The translations under genes were made by a program, and so were the position numbers. A stretch of DNA of 7,447 nt from Candidatus Dadabacteria bacterium. GTDB lineage: Bacteria > Bdellovibrionota_C > UBA2361 > J135. Each line of letters starts with the position of its first letter. The stretch's first letter is position 1. The notes under the pieces are model-generated. The model did not search any database and was not told where the DNA came from. It saw only the letters and a program-made list of their open reading frames with translations. The DNA lies in contig RFKT01000248.1 in NCBI GenBank assembly GCA_003694225.1, forward strand, positions 1 to 7,447, written 5' to 3'. Shown here piece after piece: positions 6,925-7,447 of the stretch.

Positions 6925-7447
6925 CTAAATCTTCCGCATCTTTTTTGCTATTATCGCTCTATAGCTTTCCCATGAATAGGCCCTTGCTAGAGAAAGAACC
7001 GAGATCGCACTAGCTCCCGCTGAATATAAAGACAGAGAGGCTGCAAAACAGGTCGAGCCTGTAGTGACTACATCGTCGATTAAGAGTACCTTCATGCCTC
7101 TGACCCTTTGCCCTTTTGCCATAAATGCTCCTTTAACATTTTTCAGCCTATCTTTAGGCTTAAGAGAGGCCTGTGGAAGGCAGTTGTTTCTGTGGCGAAG
7201 AGAGGTACAGTCATACTTAATGCCGCACCTCTTTGAGAGTTCCCATCCTATAACAGAGCATTGGTTAAACCCCCGCATTTTTAGCGCTCTTTTTGAGGAT
7301 GGAATTGGTATTACTAGATCAAAGCTTTGTTCTGAGATCCATCTATTAAAAACATCCCATAGCAATTTCCCCGCAAGTTTAGCAAGGTGATGGCTTGGTC
7401 TGTATTTCATGGCATGTATATATTCCACTGCCTTGTCTGTGTAATCC
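6925..7447 (-). CDS. comF: ComF-family phosphoribosyltransferase (5' truncated by window edge)
   Basis: This is a ComF/GntX-type protein with a type I phosphoribosyltransferase (PRTase) fold. In naturally transformable bacteria ComF helps handle incoming single-stranded DNA; in many others its role is unclear. The minus-strand frame stays open to the right edge (DYTDKA precedes the GTG at 7426-7428), so that GTG is not the real start. About 173 residues are visible, and the N-terminal zinc-finger domain expected for full-length ComF (usually about 220-250 residues) must lie off-window. Seen: a YIHAMKYR helix typical of the ComF domain start; VIPIPSSKRALKMRGFNQ with the RGFNQ signature; LPQASLKPKDRLKNVKGAF; and the PRPP-binding loop VLLIDDVVTTGST (encoded by 7051-7089) with the Asp-Asp pair. 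The gene ends in TAG at 6925-6927 and is convergent with rmd. It is unrelated in function to the sugar operon. Confidence 0.9.
   Translation of the reverse strand, partial: DYTDKAVEYIHAMKYRPSHHLAKLAGKLLWDVFNRWISEQSFDLVIPIPSSKRALKMRGFNQCSVIGWELSKRCGIKYDCTSLRHRNNCLPQASLKPKDRLKNVKGAFMAKGQRVRGMKVLLIDDVVTTGSTCFAASLSLYSAGASAISVLSLARAYSWESYRAIIAKKMRKI

Noticed and set aside
6637..6975. 112-residue plus-strand reading frame in the rmd-comF spacer
   Set aside because: It runs through the palindrome and both direct repeats, overlaps the 3' end of comF antisense, has no good ribosome binding site, and shows no recognisable motif or family-like composition.
7064..7390. 108-residue plus-strand frame opposite comF
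   Set aside because: It is antisense to well-conserved ComF motifs, including the PRPP loop, and has no motif of its own; a shadow frame.
7426..7428. GTG as the start of comF
   Set aside because: The frame is open upstream to the window edge with ComF-like residues, and the expected N-terminal zinc-finger domain would be missing, so the gene starts outside the window.

Overview
The window comes from a Gram-negative (diderm) bacterium. It opens inside lptD, which encodes the outer-membrane barrel that inserts lipopolysaccharide (LPS), and continues into genes for LPS or polysaccharide sugar precursors. Base composition is moderate, by eye in the mid-40s percent GC. The short single-domain ManC and the overall gene style would fit a deltaproteobacterial-type lineage, but that placement is a guess.

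Layout. Bases 1-6618 carry six tightly packed plus-strand genes: lptD (5' end cut by the window edge), rfbB, rfbD, manC, gmd and rmd. Spacings are 20 nt, 0-3 nt, an 8-nt overlap, 61 nt and 0 nt, so this looks like one operon. Bases 6619-6924 are a roughly 300-base spacer without a credible gene. It holds a 65-nt imperfect palindrome (REP/MITE-like) flanked by an 18-bp imperfect direct repeat. From 6925 to the right edge, on the minus strand, lies the C-terminal part of a ComF-family phosphoribosyltransferase. It converges on the operon, so rmd is the last operon gene.

How the genes work together. RfbB and RfbD are steps 2 and 4 of dTDP-L-rhamnose synthesis. ManC, Gmd and the Rmd-like reductase form a complete route from mannose-1-phosphate to GDP-D-rhamnose. 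One transcription unit therefore seems to supply activated rhamnose of both stereochemical series beside the protein that exports finished LPS. RfbA and RfbC, the enzymes making mannose-1-phosphate, and all glycosyltransferases and O-antigen transport genes are absent from the window and must lie elsewhere.

Nothing here is clearly a new molecular system. The points most worth following are the two-rhamnose cassette behind lptD and the palindrome with flanking direct repeats at 6644-6772.
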